The notes: generated by a model not told the origin, from the letters alone. DNA of 64,000 bases from Falciphora oryzae (GCA_000733355.1 JNVV01000061.1:177567-241566), one strand, 5' to 3'; shown: positions 31,312-42,733, counted from the stretch's first letter. Program-made: numbers and translations.

Positions 31312-32103
31312 TCACATCGTCCTCTCGGCATGCTTAGCAGCCTGGGCCTTGCCCTGCCCCTGCTCGTCGTCGAGCGACTTCTTTGCCGGCGCGATCTCAA
31401 CCAGGCCGCTGCGTCGGTCGCCGATGTATCCATTAGACAAACGTAGAGGTTGGCATTTGCTCGGCTTCGATGTTCGCATTACAGCAGCACGGAGGGTGTC
31501 CTGGGGCGCGCAGATTGCGTGGCGGGAAGCATATAAGATGCCGTCGATCTGGTCGAGCGTGAGCCTCCGAATCCGTTTGGCCGGAGATTTGGCGGGACTG
31601 GCGCGACGGAACTTTGAGCTTTATTTAGCCGTGGACGGGGTGCCCGGCTTGGAAGGCGTGGCGAGCGCAGACACGGCGCCTTTCCTGGCGGGCACGAGTT
31701 GCCTGGTGAGATTATGGGCCCGGGGGCACTGTTCCACCAGGGCATTACCGGTTTCCCATATGACATTTAAGGGTTCGAAGGGTTCTTAGTTGGCTAAGCC
31801 GTTTTTAGGGTCGGCCGTGTAGCCTATCCATTGGACGAGGAGCGCGGGCTGGCCGCCGGGCGTGTGTTTGTGGTTGAGCATTTTGAAGATGCGGTACGAG
31901 GCGCATTTGACGGTGCCGTGGCGAGGTTTGCCGAACGAGTCCCGGTATTCGATTAGTTTTTGCTTGTTTGCACGCTGGACTAAATCCTCGGGCATTTTCC
32001 GTCGCGTATCGTCGGTGGACCGCCTGGTAGTAAGGGTTACGATGCTGTCGTGCCTGTCGATGCTCCAGTCGATGGGCATCGAGTTCGTTGTCGTAGTCGA
32101 ACT
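31312..32103 (-). pseudogene. Decayed chromodomain-type protein, 5' end cut by an LTR
   Basis: On the minus strand one frame runs from the LTR boundary to a TGA at 31312 with only two interruptions, TAA at 31786-31788 and TAA at 31621-31623. It encodes YRIFKMLNHKHTPGG, LLVQWIGYTADPKNG and, after the first stop, EPFEPLNV; in chromodomains the corresponding motif is L-V-x-W-x-G-Y..WEPF. The tail is rich in Lys/Arg/Ser/Pro (PAKSPAKRIRRLTLDQI) and ends LDDEQGQGKAQAAKHAERTM. It may be a retroelement-derived or stand-alone chromo protein; the N-terminal part is gone. Confidence 0.55.
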
Positions 32104-32261
32104 TGTCACGGCACCCAAGGGGTCACGTGCCCAGGCCCTCTGCACGGGCCTCCAGGCCACAGTAGATAGAGATTTTCTCCCAGGCAGGGCTTCCAGCCCA
32201 GGCCTCCTCCGAATACAATCTTCTTTGCCGCCATTTTCTCTAGCCCCTACCCGCTGTGGCA
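32104..32261 (-). mobile_element. Solo LTR of the TRIM-like family, inverted
   Basis: The reverse complement of this 158-bp stretch matches the LTRs at 28520 and 29655 (GCTAGAGAAAATGGCGGCAA, GCCTGGGC, CACGTG). It starts TGTCACGG and ends near TGTGGCA. No matching 5-bp target duplication is visible. It sits exactly at the 5' limit of the chromodomain relic. Confidence 0.75.
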
Positions 32262-33086
32262 GGTACGATGTCTTCCAACGCGCGAACCGCCGGCCACAGC
32301 ACTGCGGCGGCCTAACTCGCAACTGCCAATACTTGGTGCTAATGTATGTCTTCGTAGCTTGGCGCTGCAGTAGCGTCGTGGCTCGAAACTCTCGCGTGGT
32401 GTTATGCGTTGTGAATCCACCAATGCACGATAGCCTGGTGCGCGGGGTTGCTCGGGTGGGTCAACGAGGTATGCGGGGGCCTCCGTGCAGATACGTCCCG
32501 CCTATAAGAACGGGCTGACAAATCACGGGAGTCGACGGGGGCCCTTCGGCAGTGACGGCTCGACCCACCGCCACGCATAAATCGGCCCAACGACCACCGA
32601 GGCCGGGGGCCCGACGGCAGACGGAGGCCTCCAAGCCTGGACGGTCGTCAGATGCGCGGGTGCCCTATCCGTCCACCCACCCGGCCTGCCCCACAGGCCG
32701 CAATAGGCCACAACACAAGCGACCATGCGTGACGGCAGGCAGTCTTGGGCGCATTTCCCACCCCTAAGCAGGGTTCGGCAAACGCCGCTCGTGGGCTCTT
32801 CCTCGCGACAGCGGCTCTCGTTCGACCACGCATATATGCACCGCGGTGTGCTGCCACTGTCGTCGGCAGGGGACTGTCGGAACGATTCGACGACACCCGA
32901 AATCCAGTCCTTCTCTCTCCGACTGCACATTTCATCAACGCCTCCCAAAAGCACATTCCACCGCGGCGTGCCTCCGTTGTCTTCGACAGGGACCGGAAGT
33001 CCAGCCCTCTTCTCCAACTACACATTTCAACATCGCCTCCTAAAAGGCGCACTCCACCCCCCTGCGCACCCATTGGCCTCCAGAGA
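32262..33086. other. Upstream region of HET gene
   Basis: The HET frame stays open upstream to about 32745 without an ATG. No other gene is recognised. Two similar blocks (CACCGCGGTGTGC.. at 32840 and CACCGCGGCGTGC.. at 32960, each followed by a CATTTCA-ACGCC/CATTTCA-ATCGCC word) form a local duplication. Confidence 0.4.
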
Positions 33087-35102
33087 ATGCCAGCGGATCC
33101 CCAGCCAATGGAGCCCCCGCAGTATACTTACCAGCCCTCCCTCAAGGGCGATCAGATCCGACTGTTCACCCTACTTCCATCGACCGACCCGGATTCGCCA
33201 CTGCGGGGGAGTCTGCGGATTGTCAACCTCGGCTCGCGTCCGTCATACAAGGCGGTCTCGTATGTCTGGGGGCCCCCCGATGCAAATGGTCGGGTCAACA
33301 TCGTCGGCCCTCCGTCTAGCGCCAACCCTCCGCCCAGCGCCGATCTAGGCGCCGGAGGCGATGAGGGTAAGGGGGCCGACCCTCCCTCTAGCGCTAGCCT
33401 AGGCGCTAGTGATAAGGGCAAGGAGGCCGACCACGGAGGCGTGGCGTCCACCCTCAAGATAAGCGCCCACCTAGCAAATGCGCTGCGGCGCATCCGCCAG
33501 CTGGACGGCGCGGAGCAGGACCTCTGGATCGACGCGGTGTGTATCGACCAGAAGAACAGGGTCGAGAAGAGCCACCAGGTGGCTATGATGGGGGATATCT
33601 ATCGAAAATGCGAGATCGATCTCGCATGGCTGGAGAATCCGACTGAGGCGGGTGGCGAGTCCGGTCGGGACGAAAGGCCCGGCGGTCGCGTTCCTCTCCC
33701 GTCTTGGCGGCCCAACCGGGTTGGGCGCCGGGGCACCTGCCCGACAGCCACCGTCGAGCAGGGCTTGGATTTCGTCAAAAGCGCTACCGAGGCTAACAGA
33801 AACCTATCCAGCCTGGACGGACACTGCACACCCGACCCAAAGGCCAAGCTGAAGGCTTTTTTTGGCGCCCACCTGTGGACCAGGGTCTGGATCGTGCAAG
33901 AGCTCGCATGTGCCCCGGACGTGCTGCTGCTGGCGGGGGAAAAGAAGCTGCAGTGGGACACGCTGACCGGGTTCCTCAACCGCCAGCTCGACTCTATCTT
34001 CCACGCGCACTGGGGTCGCGGTGTTTTCGGCGATGGCCTGTCACCAACCTGCTCTCGAGCTGCAGACATCGACAGACAACGAGAAGCTACGGGCCGCGGA
34101 GAGGGCGGGCTTACCCTATTTGAAGTGCTGGCTCGCTTCCATAACCGGGAGTCCGAAGATGAGAGAGACAAGGTCTACGGGTTGCTCGGCCTGGTGCCCC
34201 AGCTTCGCGGTCGTCTAAAGCCCGACTATACGAGCGAAACTGTCGAAGTTTTCGCCAGGGCAACGGAGGAGATTATACACCAGAGCCAGGACCTCGATGT
34301 ACTCTGCCAGAGCCCCTGGGAGCGATGTGGGGTTCCCGTATGCCCGCGCTCTGACGGCCACAGAAAGGGCCTACCGTCCTGGGCCGTCGATTTCGCGGCT
34401 CCCGCGAAATTTACGAACGTGGGAGGAAGCTACCGCAGCCGAGAGCTCATGTTTGCGGGGAGGGGATTATTTTCAGCTGGGGGGGATTCCTGCGAGGGCA
34501 GCTGGCGAGTTCTGGACGGGACCGTTTTGCAACTTCGCGGCTATCTGCTCGGGCGAATCGGGCCTCGCCCAAATCAGCCACCAGACGATATCAAAGACCT
34601 CAAACCAAATCATTGGGGAAGCGAGCTTACCGACGGCATCTACGAGGCAACTGGAGAGCCCAAGCTTCAGGCGCTCTGGAGGACCATGGTCACCGACTGC
34701 CGGGAGGGCTATCCGATGAAGCGCCTGGGCCCCGGAAACATCGAGGAAGATAATATTATCTTTCGGAGCCTCCTCCTTGGCAAAGACGACATGCCGGCCC
34801 CGGCTGGGTTTCGCACTAGGCTTTGGAGCATGTGGTCGAGGATCAAAGACAACTGGGTCTTTTACGTCAGCGTAGAGGGCCTTTTTGTCATGGCCAGAGA
34901 GGACGTCAAGGAAGGGGATTACATCGCCGTCGTTAAGGGGGCCAAGGTGCCGCTGATTCTTCAGGCAGTCCACCGCGAAGGGATACACGACGGCCACTTC
35001 GAGATTGTGTCGCCGGCGTATGTTCACGGGTACATGGACAAGCAAGCGCTTGCCCAAGACGCAGAAGGCCGCTTGAACCAAAGGGACCTCTTCATCGACT
35101 AG
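33087..35102 (+). CDS. HET-domain (heterokaryon incompatibility) protein
   Basis: From ATG 33087 a single frame encodes 671 residues. HET (PF06985) motifs: IRLFTLLP near residue 20, YKAVSYVWG at about 55, LWIDAVCIDQKN at about 147-158, QVAMMGDIYRKC, AFFGAHLWTRVWIVQELA (tryptophan-rich end of the domain) and RDKVYGLLGLV. Between the first two blocks is a low-complexity insertion of about 60 residues with the repeat PPSSA-x3-GA-x-DKGK. The C-terminal half (residues about 380-671) has no named domain; it is typical of long single-domain HET proteins. The gene appears intact, unlike the HET-E relic at 27.3 kb. Expected role: non-self recognition leading to cell death; specificity unknown. Confidence 0.88.
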   Translation: MPADPQPMEPPQYTYQPSLKGDQIRLFTLLPSTDPDSPLRGSLRIVNLGSRPSYKAVSYVWGPPDANGRVNIVGPPSSANPPPSADLGAGGDEGKGADPPSSASLGASDKGKEADHGGVASTLKISAHLANALRRIRQLDGAEQDLWIDAVCIDQKNRVEKSHQVAMMGDIYRKCEIDLAWLENPTEAGGESGRDERPGGRVPLPSWRPNRVGRRGTCPTATVEQGLDFVKSATEANRNLSSLDGHCTPDPKAKLKAFFGAHLWTRVWIVQELACAPDVLLLAGEKKLQWDTLTGFLNRQLDSIFHAHWGRGVFGDGLSPTCSRAADIDRQREATGRGEGGLTLFEVLARFHNRESEDERDKVYGLLGLVPQLRGRLKPDYTSETVEVFARATEEIIHQSQDLDVLCQSPWERCGVPVCPRSDGHRKGLPSWAVDFAAPAKFTNVGGSYRSRELMFAGRGLFSAGGDSCEGSWRVLDGTVLQLRGYLLGRIGPRPNQPPDDIKDLKPNHWGSELTDGIYEATGEPKLQALWRTMVTDCREGYPMKRLGPGNIEEDNIIFRSLLLGKDDMPAPAGFRTRLWSMWSRIKDNWVFYVSVEGLFVMAREDVKEGDYIAVVKGAKVPLILQAVHREGIHDGHFEIVSPAYVHGYMDKQALAQDAEGRLNQRDLFID

Positions 35103-35341
35103 GGTGCGAGTGTGGTGGCTGCGCTACACCACAACACGTCACCAACCCTTTCATTCGTTGATTATTTCCTAGGCCACCATGCACCCGCGCTGCTTTCTGC
35201 ATCGCAAACTGCCTAAGCACAAAGCAACGCCTTTTTTTATTGTCTAGTACTAACAATTCCTGGCTACTGCAAAATAATTAACGATGCGACGGCTCGAAGA
35301 GGCAGGTCGACGGCTCAGGAGAGATCCATGGCATTCAGCAT
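35103..35341. other. 3' region of HET gene
   Basis: No gene is seen. Contains a T-run at about 35230 and the end of the membrane-protein fragment on the other strand. Confidence 0.35.
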
Positions 35342-35665
35342 CTAGACGGGGGCCAAGTGAGGTTTTGCATCGTGTTTCGTATATGCGGTCGTAGGCGGCC
35401 CGGCAAAAGGCGGCTGCTTTGTCGGCGGGACAAACCTCCAACTTGACCAGGGCCCAGCAAATGAATTTGGCCACGTTGGCCAGGCCTCAGCCGTCAGGAC
35501 ACAGCCGAGTCGGCGCATCTCCCAGACCGTGTGCAGGCACCAGACGAAAAGGGCGGCGGCGTAGCTGAGCAGGTCCCACTTGAAGATGAATGTCACGTCG
35601 AGGGCGTTGAGCCCCTCGTTCCAGGCCGCGTCGGCCAGTTCCCAGGGCCAAGTGAGGTCGAGCAA
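35342..35665 (-). pseudogene. Integral membrane protein fragment
   Basis: About 107 codons on the minus strand with WPWELADAAWNEGLNALDV and two hydrophobic stretches (FIFKWDLLSYAAALFVWCLH). The start is not an ATG and the 5' side meets a GA microsatellite, so both ends look broken. The pattern recalls fungal multi-helix membrane terpene cyclase-like or related proteins, but the piece is too short to assign. Confidence 0.35.
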
Positions 35666-35673
35666 GGTCCGGG

Positions 35674-35710
35674 CGAGAGAGGGAGAGAGAGAGAGAGAGA
35701 GAGAGAGGAG
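35674..35710. repeat. GA microsatellite
   Basis: A run of GA dinucleotides with a few interruptions, about 37 bp. Confidence 0.85.
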
Positions 35711-35984
35711 GAGTATATTTAACTTCGGTAAAGTCGGGATCTACCAGTCCCTGCCTCCCTAGGGGCATACGACGTGTTAGCGCTACCTCAGCTTATCTAC
35801 ACCAGGCTATAATGCTGCTATCGAGGCGGCTAACAAATTAAACCCGGAGGCACACGGAGGTCGGGCCGCGTTCCGGCGCTTTTGTTAGTGAGCGGGCAAT
35901 CGGCAGTAGGGTGTATATATACGCCGGGGCGTTGTGAGTGGTGCGGGTGGTAGTGATGCGTTCGGCCGGCGAGTGTGCCGGAAA

Positions 35985-36136
35985 GGGGGTAAGGCCGGGT
36001 TTGGGCGGAGGGGTTTTCGGGACCGCCCCTGGGCCCGGCCGTAGGTGCGGGGGACTAACGAGTTTATTGTTAATCCAGTTGGAGTAAACGAGTAAAGTTA
36101 CAAGGGAAGAGATAAAAGAAAAAGATAAAAGGAATA
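35985..36136. repeat. Dispersed repeat R3, copy 2 (left part)
   Basis: Matches 18200-18332; the right part continues after the MITE at 36583-36722 (TTCGACGAACGAGGCAAAAAGG). See copy 1. Confidence 0.6.
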
Positions 36137-36581
36137 ACGTGGTTCACAAGCGAGTGACGCACACAAGCGAGTGACGCACACAAGCGAGTGACGCACTTCC
36201 AAATCCCATACTAAACGCCGTTTTCGACATCCTTGCTAACTCGGCCAATTTTGATCCAAATTCGATGCAATTTTGTACATAACGTTTTAATTATATACCT
36301 GATTTTATGTAATTATCTTGAATTTTATAACCCTAACCCGGGTGAGATATTAAGAAATTCGCTAATTTAACCCCTGCATTTTTAATATCTCACCCAGGTT
36401 AGGGTTATAAAATTCAAGATAATTACATAAAATCAAGTATATAATTAAAACGTTATGTACAAAATTGCATCGAATTTGGATCAAAATTGGCCGAGTTAGC
36501 AAGGATGTCGAAAACGGCGTTTAGTATGGGATTTGGAAGTGCGTCACTCGCTTGTGTGCGTCACTCGCTTGTGAACCACGT
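36137..36581. mobile_element. Fold-back MITE, copy 3, with triplicated left iteron
   Basis: 445 bp, TA-flanked, tips ACGTGGTTC. The left end has three copies of the 17-bp iteron ACAAGCGAGTGACGCAC where the right end has two. The inner arms (AATCCCATACTAAACGCCG onward) pair along almost the whole length around a centre near 36365. Non-coding. Confidence 0.87.
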
Positions 36582-37025
36582 TAAGGGTAAAAAGGGAAAG
36601 GAAAGGAAAAGAGCGCAAAGGGGGAGGTATAAAAGAAAAGGTAATATACAGGCTTGTAAGCCCGCCGTTACCGTCCAGCGATGTGTAGTAGTTAGTAGCT
36701 TCGACGAACGAGGCAAAAAGGAAAGTGTAACACAGCGGCGCGGGCCTTATACCACTGAGCCAATAACCAAAAGGGCTTCAATCCAAGCTGCTGCTTGGAT
36801 CGCCCGTCTGCACAGCTTATCAAAGGAGGGCAGCGCACACAACCCACACGGGCTGTTACAGGTTTCTAGTCGCAACTACTTTTATTTACAATTAGGGGCC
36901 TTACGAGCCGGAACACGTTTAAAAAAAGAAAATATCGGCGGTTTGCTAATTTAACGGAATAAGGACAAAGTAAGTACGGGAGGAACGGAGGAAAATGCAA
37001 TTAAAATCCTAATTAAAACTTTATA
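36582..37025. other. R3 right part and unassigned sequence
   Basis: Apart from the R3 match no gene or motif is seen; the end is AT-rich with a TATATA tract at 37022-37036. Confidence 0.4.
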
Positions 37026-37414
37026 TATATATATATTCATACGTCCGTTATGTCTGTAAAAGACCTCGGTGCCTCTACTATGTAGTATTTACATGTAAAA
37101 ACCCTTGAACTCGTCCTCGGGTGCGTGTCGCCCCCGCTCCGGAGCCTGGGAGTAAAAACCATGTCTGCTCTTCGTATACGGTCCTGTTATGTTGAACAGT
37201 GGTACCGTCTGCTTGTCTTCATGCAACTGCTCGTAAGGGTTCCGTCGTGGAAGCGTCCTTGTGATCAGTGGAACAAAAGGGAAGTACGTAAGGGAATGAG
37301 GGTGTGTTGCGCCGGGGCAGCGCCTCGGTGCCGGGTCTCGCCCTCGTGGCGAAACGGCTGTGTTGGTACTCGTGTTGTGGCGTCCTGGTGTGGCTTTTCC
37401 GCGTTCCCCCTGTA
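37026..37414. repeat. Dispersed repeat R2, copy 1
   Basis: About 385 bp with words such as AAAGACCTCGGTGCCTCT, CCCTTGAACTCGTCCTCGGG and GGTACCGTCTGCTT, duplicated in the same orientation at 53411-53788. The copy at 53.4 kb has more T/A at the same positions, as expected from RIP. Probably part of a retroelement; no coding capacity seen. Confidence 0.75.
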
Positions 37415-38594
37415 GCGGCTCGGTTGCGTGGCGTCGGTGTCTGCGTGGTTTTCTTTTCCTTTTCGCTTCTCGGGTATGGTGCTTTCGTTTGCTTTTTTAT
37501 GGTCTTCTCTGGTTCGGTTCGTTCTCGGCTCGGTAGCGTTGCTCTTCCTCCTCTCTCCTTGTGCGTTCCCTCCCTGCCTTTTTAGCCGCCCTGAAATCTA
37601 ATAGTCTTCCTGTGCGAAACCTAATTAAAACTTTACATACGATAATTGTTACTAAAAACAGTACTGTTTTTTTTTTTTCGCGCGGCCGGCATTTGTTATA
37701 AGCAGTAGGAGTGGCAAAAGCTGCACTTACTAGACCCCTTATTTGCACCCAGCCCTACAAGGCCCGTATATATAGCGGGTCCTGCCTGATAGGCCTGCTA
37801 GCCTTTATCGTCTGATAAAGGCGCGGGGTACAAAGATTATTTCTAAACTTGCAAACCGTCCGCTTCCGGCGCGATCTTTAACTTTACTATTATTAAAACT
37901 ATTACTATAACACCCTGCACAAAACCATAACTAACAGCCCTAAAAACCGCTACCAGTGGCTTTAAAATAGGACTCCGGGTAATAGCTAAAATGGCGTAAG
38001 CCCTAAAAGACGTGCGGATTAAAAAAGGCTCACTTTATAACACGCGTACCGGTTAGCTTCCGCAAATACAGACGCCTAACCCGGTTACGGCGCATTTAAA
38101 CTCCAAACCTTAATAAAAGGATAAAGCATACCCAGCCCCGTACAGACGCCACAGAGGAGGAAACGTGCCGACGATAACGGAAGGACGGCCGGATAGCCAG
38201 GCATAAAAAAGGCCTAAAGGACCCGCTGTAAAAGGAGTTTGAAGGGCAAGCTATCGTTTTTATTTTCAGCTCTACCTACCTATTACCTTAAACTCGTTAG
38301 GCCCTGCACAAATGCGATTGTTAAACTGCTAGACTTTTAAAATCCCCTTAAAAAAAACCCCCTTCCAGGCTTAACACTGCTGTAATTTGCTATAATAAAG
38401 CCAGGACCTGTTACAAATACAAACAGCATACTGTTTTCCTCCTTTTTCGCCCTTATAGCGTTTAGTTTTTGCACGGGCGTCCACGCCCGCGTTTAACCGG
38501 AATAGGTCCCGAAGCTTTAAAAACGTCGTTAGCTACCAGGAAAAGGCCGTTGGCAAAAGCATTAACTTTGCCTTTAAACGCGTTTAAAGTTGCT
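37415..38594. other. Non-coding, AT-rich stretch
   Basis: No gene. From about 37620 the DNA is AT-rich and full of stops in every frame, resembling a RIP-degraded retroelement I cannot classify. Confidence 0.5.
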
Positions 38595-38596
38595 TA

Positions 38597-40456
38597 ACGT
38601 GGTTCATCAGCGAGCGGCACACATCACCGAACGGCACACCCACACCCGACCTCCGGTCAATTAACGTGCATACCAACCCAACAACGCCAGGAATCCATTC
38701 AAACTACTTAAAACTGTATACATCGGACATTTCTACTTTTCCTAACAGGTACGCGCATTATGTCCGGTTTTGCCGCAAATGCCACATCGCCGACAAGTTG
38801 TCGTCGCCCTCCTTTTTTAAACACCATGGTCGCGCATTTCTTGCTATAGCTATCCATCCAGTTCCTATTGGTCCAAAACATCTCGTACTTCGTCGATGGT
38901 AAGTGACCCTCCAAATCGGACACGTGTTTTTTTGGCCCTCCGGCGTTTGCTTAGTGCTTCGTTCGCCCTTCGTAACCTGAAGCATTCTTTTTCCAAAAAG
39001 TTAACCCGATGCATGATTGCTTTAGCCCCTTTCGCAAACTAGTCCACAGCCGCTAGCATGGATGTCGGAAAGCTGCTTTGGTAATTGGAAATCCGAGTTT
39101 TAATATGTTCGGATTGCGAAGTTGCTTCTTTGGCTGTCCGGGGCGTTTTGGAAATCCAAAGTTCGGGGTCGTTTAGAGGCGTCTTTGGGGGAGTTGGAGT
39201 CCGTAGCCTCACATCCAGCTTTTCCAGAACCGAGTCCGGATTAAAAGGAGCAAGGCCAGCCCCTCGAAAGCCTCCTCGGATGTTTTCTTTGATCATAAAG
39301 GCAAAAAATGCCGCTTTAAACGCCGAAAGGAACTCGACTTTAGTTACGTGGTTAACGTGCGACCTCATCAAATCCTCGATTTGTCGACCGTACGCCTTTT
39401 TCATTGGGCTAAAGCACCCAACGTCAAGCGGTTAAAGGAAGTGAAACGAATGCGGAGGCATGCAAAGCGTAATAATGTTGTGTTCCTGGCAATAAAGCTC
39501 GAAATCCGTCGAGTGGTGGCTTTCGTAGCCGTCTAGCACTAACAAACGATGGGAGCTTTTCGTGCGCGATGCAATATGTTTATCGAAGTGCTGGATCCAT
39601 TCCAGGCCGAGCTCGTTCGTAATCCACCCGTTGGAACTCGTTGCGATAACCCAATTGCGTAGGAGGTCGGTTTCCGAGTACCAATTAGCTAGGTGGTACT
39701 GCCCTTTGACGATAATAAAAGGGGGGATCGCCCAACCGCAACAGTTAACCCTTTGGATAACTGTAGCCCATTCCCGATTGCCAGGTTAGACCAGCTTTGC
39801 TTTGCCACGGCCCTCCGATGTTGTAATAACCATAACGGCCGCGATTATGCCCATAAGGAAACCGGTTTCGTCGAAGTTGTAAATGTCGTCATCCAAAATG
39901 CCATATTTGGCCACAGTATTCCGCACAAGGTCGAACCATACAAAAACAAGCTTGGGATCTTCGCACTTGGCCCTTTAGTAATCGTACTTTCGAATCCAAC
40001 GCGTGCCGAGCTCTGTGCGGCGTTTAACGAACCTTTCGACCTAGCATTTACCGACGGTGCCCGCGTTACGTTCGGCGAGCAATCGGTTGGCCATATCTTC
40101 AACACCAAAAGGCCGGGGAGGAAATGCGCGAGAATCTAGCTCAAGTATGTACTTAACAAGCGCCTCCTCTTCGGATTCCGTCAATTTCCGGGATTTGGGC
40201 ATTGTGTCGCGTCGAGCAGGTCGGCCGCGCTTCCGATACGCGAAACTGCCAAACGCGACGTCGTAAAGCTTTGCAGCAGTCCGGATGCTTAGATTTGGAT
40301 CTTTTTGCAAAGCTTAAAGGGCAAGAATTAGCCGACTTTCTTTATTTTGTTCTGCCATGTTTGTGGGTGGAGGAATTGATCGCGAAAGTTTGTGTGTCGC
40401 GTCGACGCGTTTGGTGTGCCGCTTGGTGATGTGTGCCGCTCGCTGATGAACCACGT
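38597..40456 (-). mobile_element. Fot/pogo-type DNA transposon A (1860 bp)
   Basis: TA at 38595-38596 and 40457-40458, tips ACGTGGTTC / GAACCACGT, and iterons ATCAGCGAGCGGCACAC mirrored at both ends. It carries a minus-strand transposase relic filling nearly the whole element. Same length and organisation as the elements at 45011 and 51548. Confidence 0.88.
38704..40358 (-). pseudogene. Fot/pogo transposase relic (element A)
   Basis: Starts at an ATG complementary to 40356-40358. The N-terminal helix-turn-helix region contains SIRTAAKLYDVAFGSF, then the CENP-B-like KLTESEEEALVKYILELDSR and FPPRPFGVEDMANRLLAER. Further fragments cover the DDE domain and HVNHVTKVEFLSAFKAAF, and the C-terminus has a CCHC zinc knuckle with GKTGHNAR. 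Many in-frame stops; inactive. Confidence 0.8.
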
Positions 40457-40458
40457 TA

Positions 40459-40934
40459 CAACTTTTCGTAAACTTTAATTACTTTAAATGCGTGCTTAAA
40501 GTTAGCTTTAAGTTTACAAATGCTTTCGTAGTTTCCGTATCCTTTCTAAATCACGTAAAACTTAACGGCGCCGCCCCTTTTGACCTCGTAGTTAGTAATG
40601 CGTTTAACTTTAAACAATTTATCGGCAAGGTTGTAAAGTCGTTAAATTCGTCGTTAGCCGGGGTGTAATCGACGAGGCCAAACGGTGCCGGTATTTGTTA
40701 AAAAAAAGGCCGTTTTTAGCGTAGCAACGAAAAATGCACTAAATGGATATTATTAGGTAAATTTTAATGCCGTTAGCAGGTAATTAAAGCTTGTAAGCTA
40801 AAAATAAAACCTTTTTTTTTTAACCGTATAAAGTTTTTAGCGAAAAAAGCTATTTGTTATTCACAGCTCTTTCGCGAAGCTTATAAATGGCATTTATTTT
40901 TAACCAGATTTGTTTTCTTTTATTAAACTTTTTA
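40459..40934. other. AT-rich non-coding stretch between transposons
   Basis: No gene; TA-rich, RIP-like composition. Confidence 0.5.
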
Positions 40935-41541
40935 TAACGTGGTCCATCAGCGAGTCGCGCATATCAGCGAGTCGCGCGTTTTCCATCGCGACCCGCGTCT
41001 CCCACTTCCAATCTCAATTCCTCAACAACTACAAATAGCATCGACATCGAAAAAAGCTAGGATTGTTTTCGCTATGCAAGCAATCTAATCTAATCGGGGA
41101 CTAAGTTTGCGTTCGGCAGCTAAAATCTACAATATTCCTAAATCCACATTACGCGACCGACGCGCCGGCCGACCTACTCGACGCGATAGCAAACCCAACA
41201 CCCGGAAATTAACGGAATCCGAAAAGCAAGCGCTTGTTAAATACATATTCGAACTGGATTCCCGCGCATTTCCTCCCCGGCCTTTTAATGTTAAAAATAT
41301 AGCCAACCGACTGCTAGCCGAACGCGACGCGGGCACCGTTGGCAAATGCTAGGTCGAAAAGTTTATTAAACGCCGCGCAAAGCTCGGCACGCGCTGGATT
41401 CGAAAGTACGATTACCAAAAGGCCAAATGCGAAAATCTCAAGCTTATTTTTGCGTAATTCGACCTTATACGGAACATTGTAGCTAAATATGGCATCCAGG
41501 ATAACGACATTTATAACTTCGACGAAACCGGCTTTTTTATA

Positions 41542-41989
41542 ACGTGGTTCATCACCGAGTGGGTCACATCACCGAGTGGGACACTTCAAAATCCCATATT
41601 AAACGCCGTTTTCAATACCCTTGTTAAATCGACCAATTTAGCGTTAAATTCTATAAAAATTTAATACGTTATATTTAACTATATAACTAATTTTATATAT
41701 TTTTCCCTGATTTTTACTAGCGTTATTTATAGTGGGCCAGTCCGTTAAAGTTTCCTCATATTAAATTTAATATGGAGAAATTTCAACTGATTATTACGTA
41801 ATAGCTAAAGCTAGTAAAAATCAGGGAAAAATATATAAAATCGGTTATATAGTTAAATATGACGTATTAAATTTTTATAGAATTTAACGCTAAATTGGTC
41901 GATTTAACAAGGGTATCGAAAACGGCGTTTAATATGGGATTTTGAAGTGTCCCACTCGGTGATGTGACCCACTCGGTGATGAACCACGT
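41542..41989. mobile_element. Fold-back MITE nested in element B
   Basis: 448 bp with TA at 41540-41541 and 41990-41991; iterons ATCACCGAGTGGGTCAC / ATCACCGAGTGGGACAC mirrored at the right. The host sequence joins cleanly across it to restore the FF-x-GI-IAAV stretch seen in element C, which proves the insertion point and the TA duplication. Confidence 0.92.
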
Positions 41990-42733
41990 TAGGTATAATT
42001 GCCGCCGTTATAGTTATTACAACGTCGGAAAGCCGTAGTAAAGCAAAGCTAGTCCAGCCTAGCAACCGGGAATGGGCTACAGTTATCCAAAGGGTTAAGT
42101 ATTACGGTTAAGCGGTCTCTTTTTTCATTATCGTTAAAAGGCAGTACCATTTAGCCAATTGGTATTCGGAAACCGACCTTTTACGCAATTAGGTTATCGC
42201 AATAAGCGCTAACGGGTGGACTACGAACGAACTCGGTTTGGAATAAATCCGGCATTTCGATAAACACATTGCAGCTCGTTCCACGGGGTCCCATCTTTTA
42301 TTAGTGCTAAACGGCCACGAAAGCTACCATTTAACGGATTTCAAGCTTTATTGCCAAAAATATAACATTATTACGCTTTGCATGCCTCCGCATTCGTTTC
42401 ACTTTTTTTAACCGTTTAACGTCAGGTGCTTTGGCCCAATAAAACGGGCGTACGGTAAATAAATCGAAAACTTAATAATGTTATACGTTAGCTACGTAAC
42501 CAAGGTCGAATTCCTTTCGGCGTTTAAAGCGGCATTTTTTTTATAACTAAAGAAAACATCCAAAAAGGCTTTCAAAGGGCTAGCTTTACTCCTTTTAATC
42601 CGGATTTGGTTTTAGAAAAGCTGGATGTAAGGTTACGGACTCTAACCCCCCCGAAGACGCCCTTAAACGACCCCGAACCTTGGACCTCCAAAACGCCCCG
42701 AACGGCTAAAAAAGCAACTTCGCAATCCGAACA

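Noticed and set aside
36325..36345. CCCTAACCC-like telomeric word
   Set aside because: A single occurrence inside a MITE palindrome, not an array.
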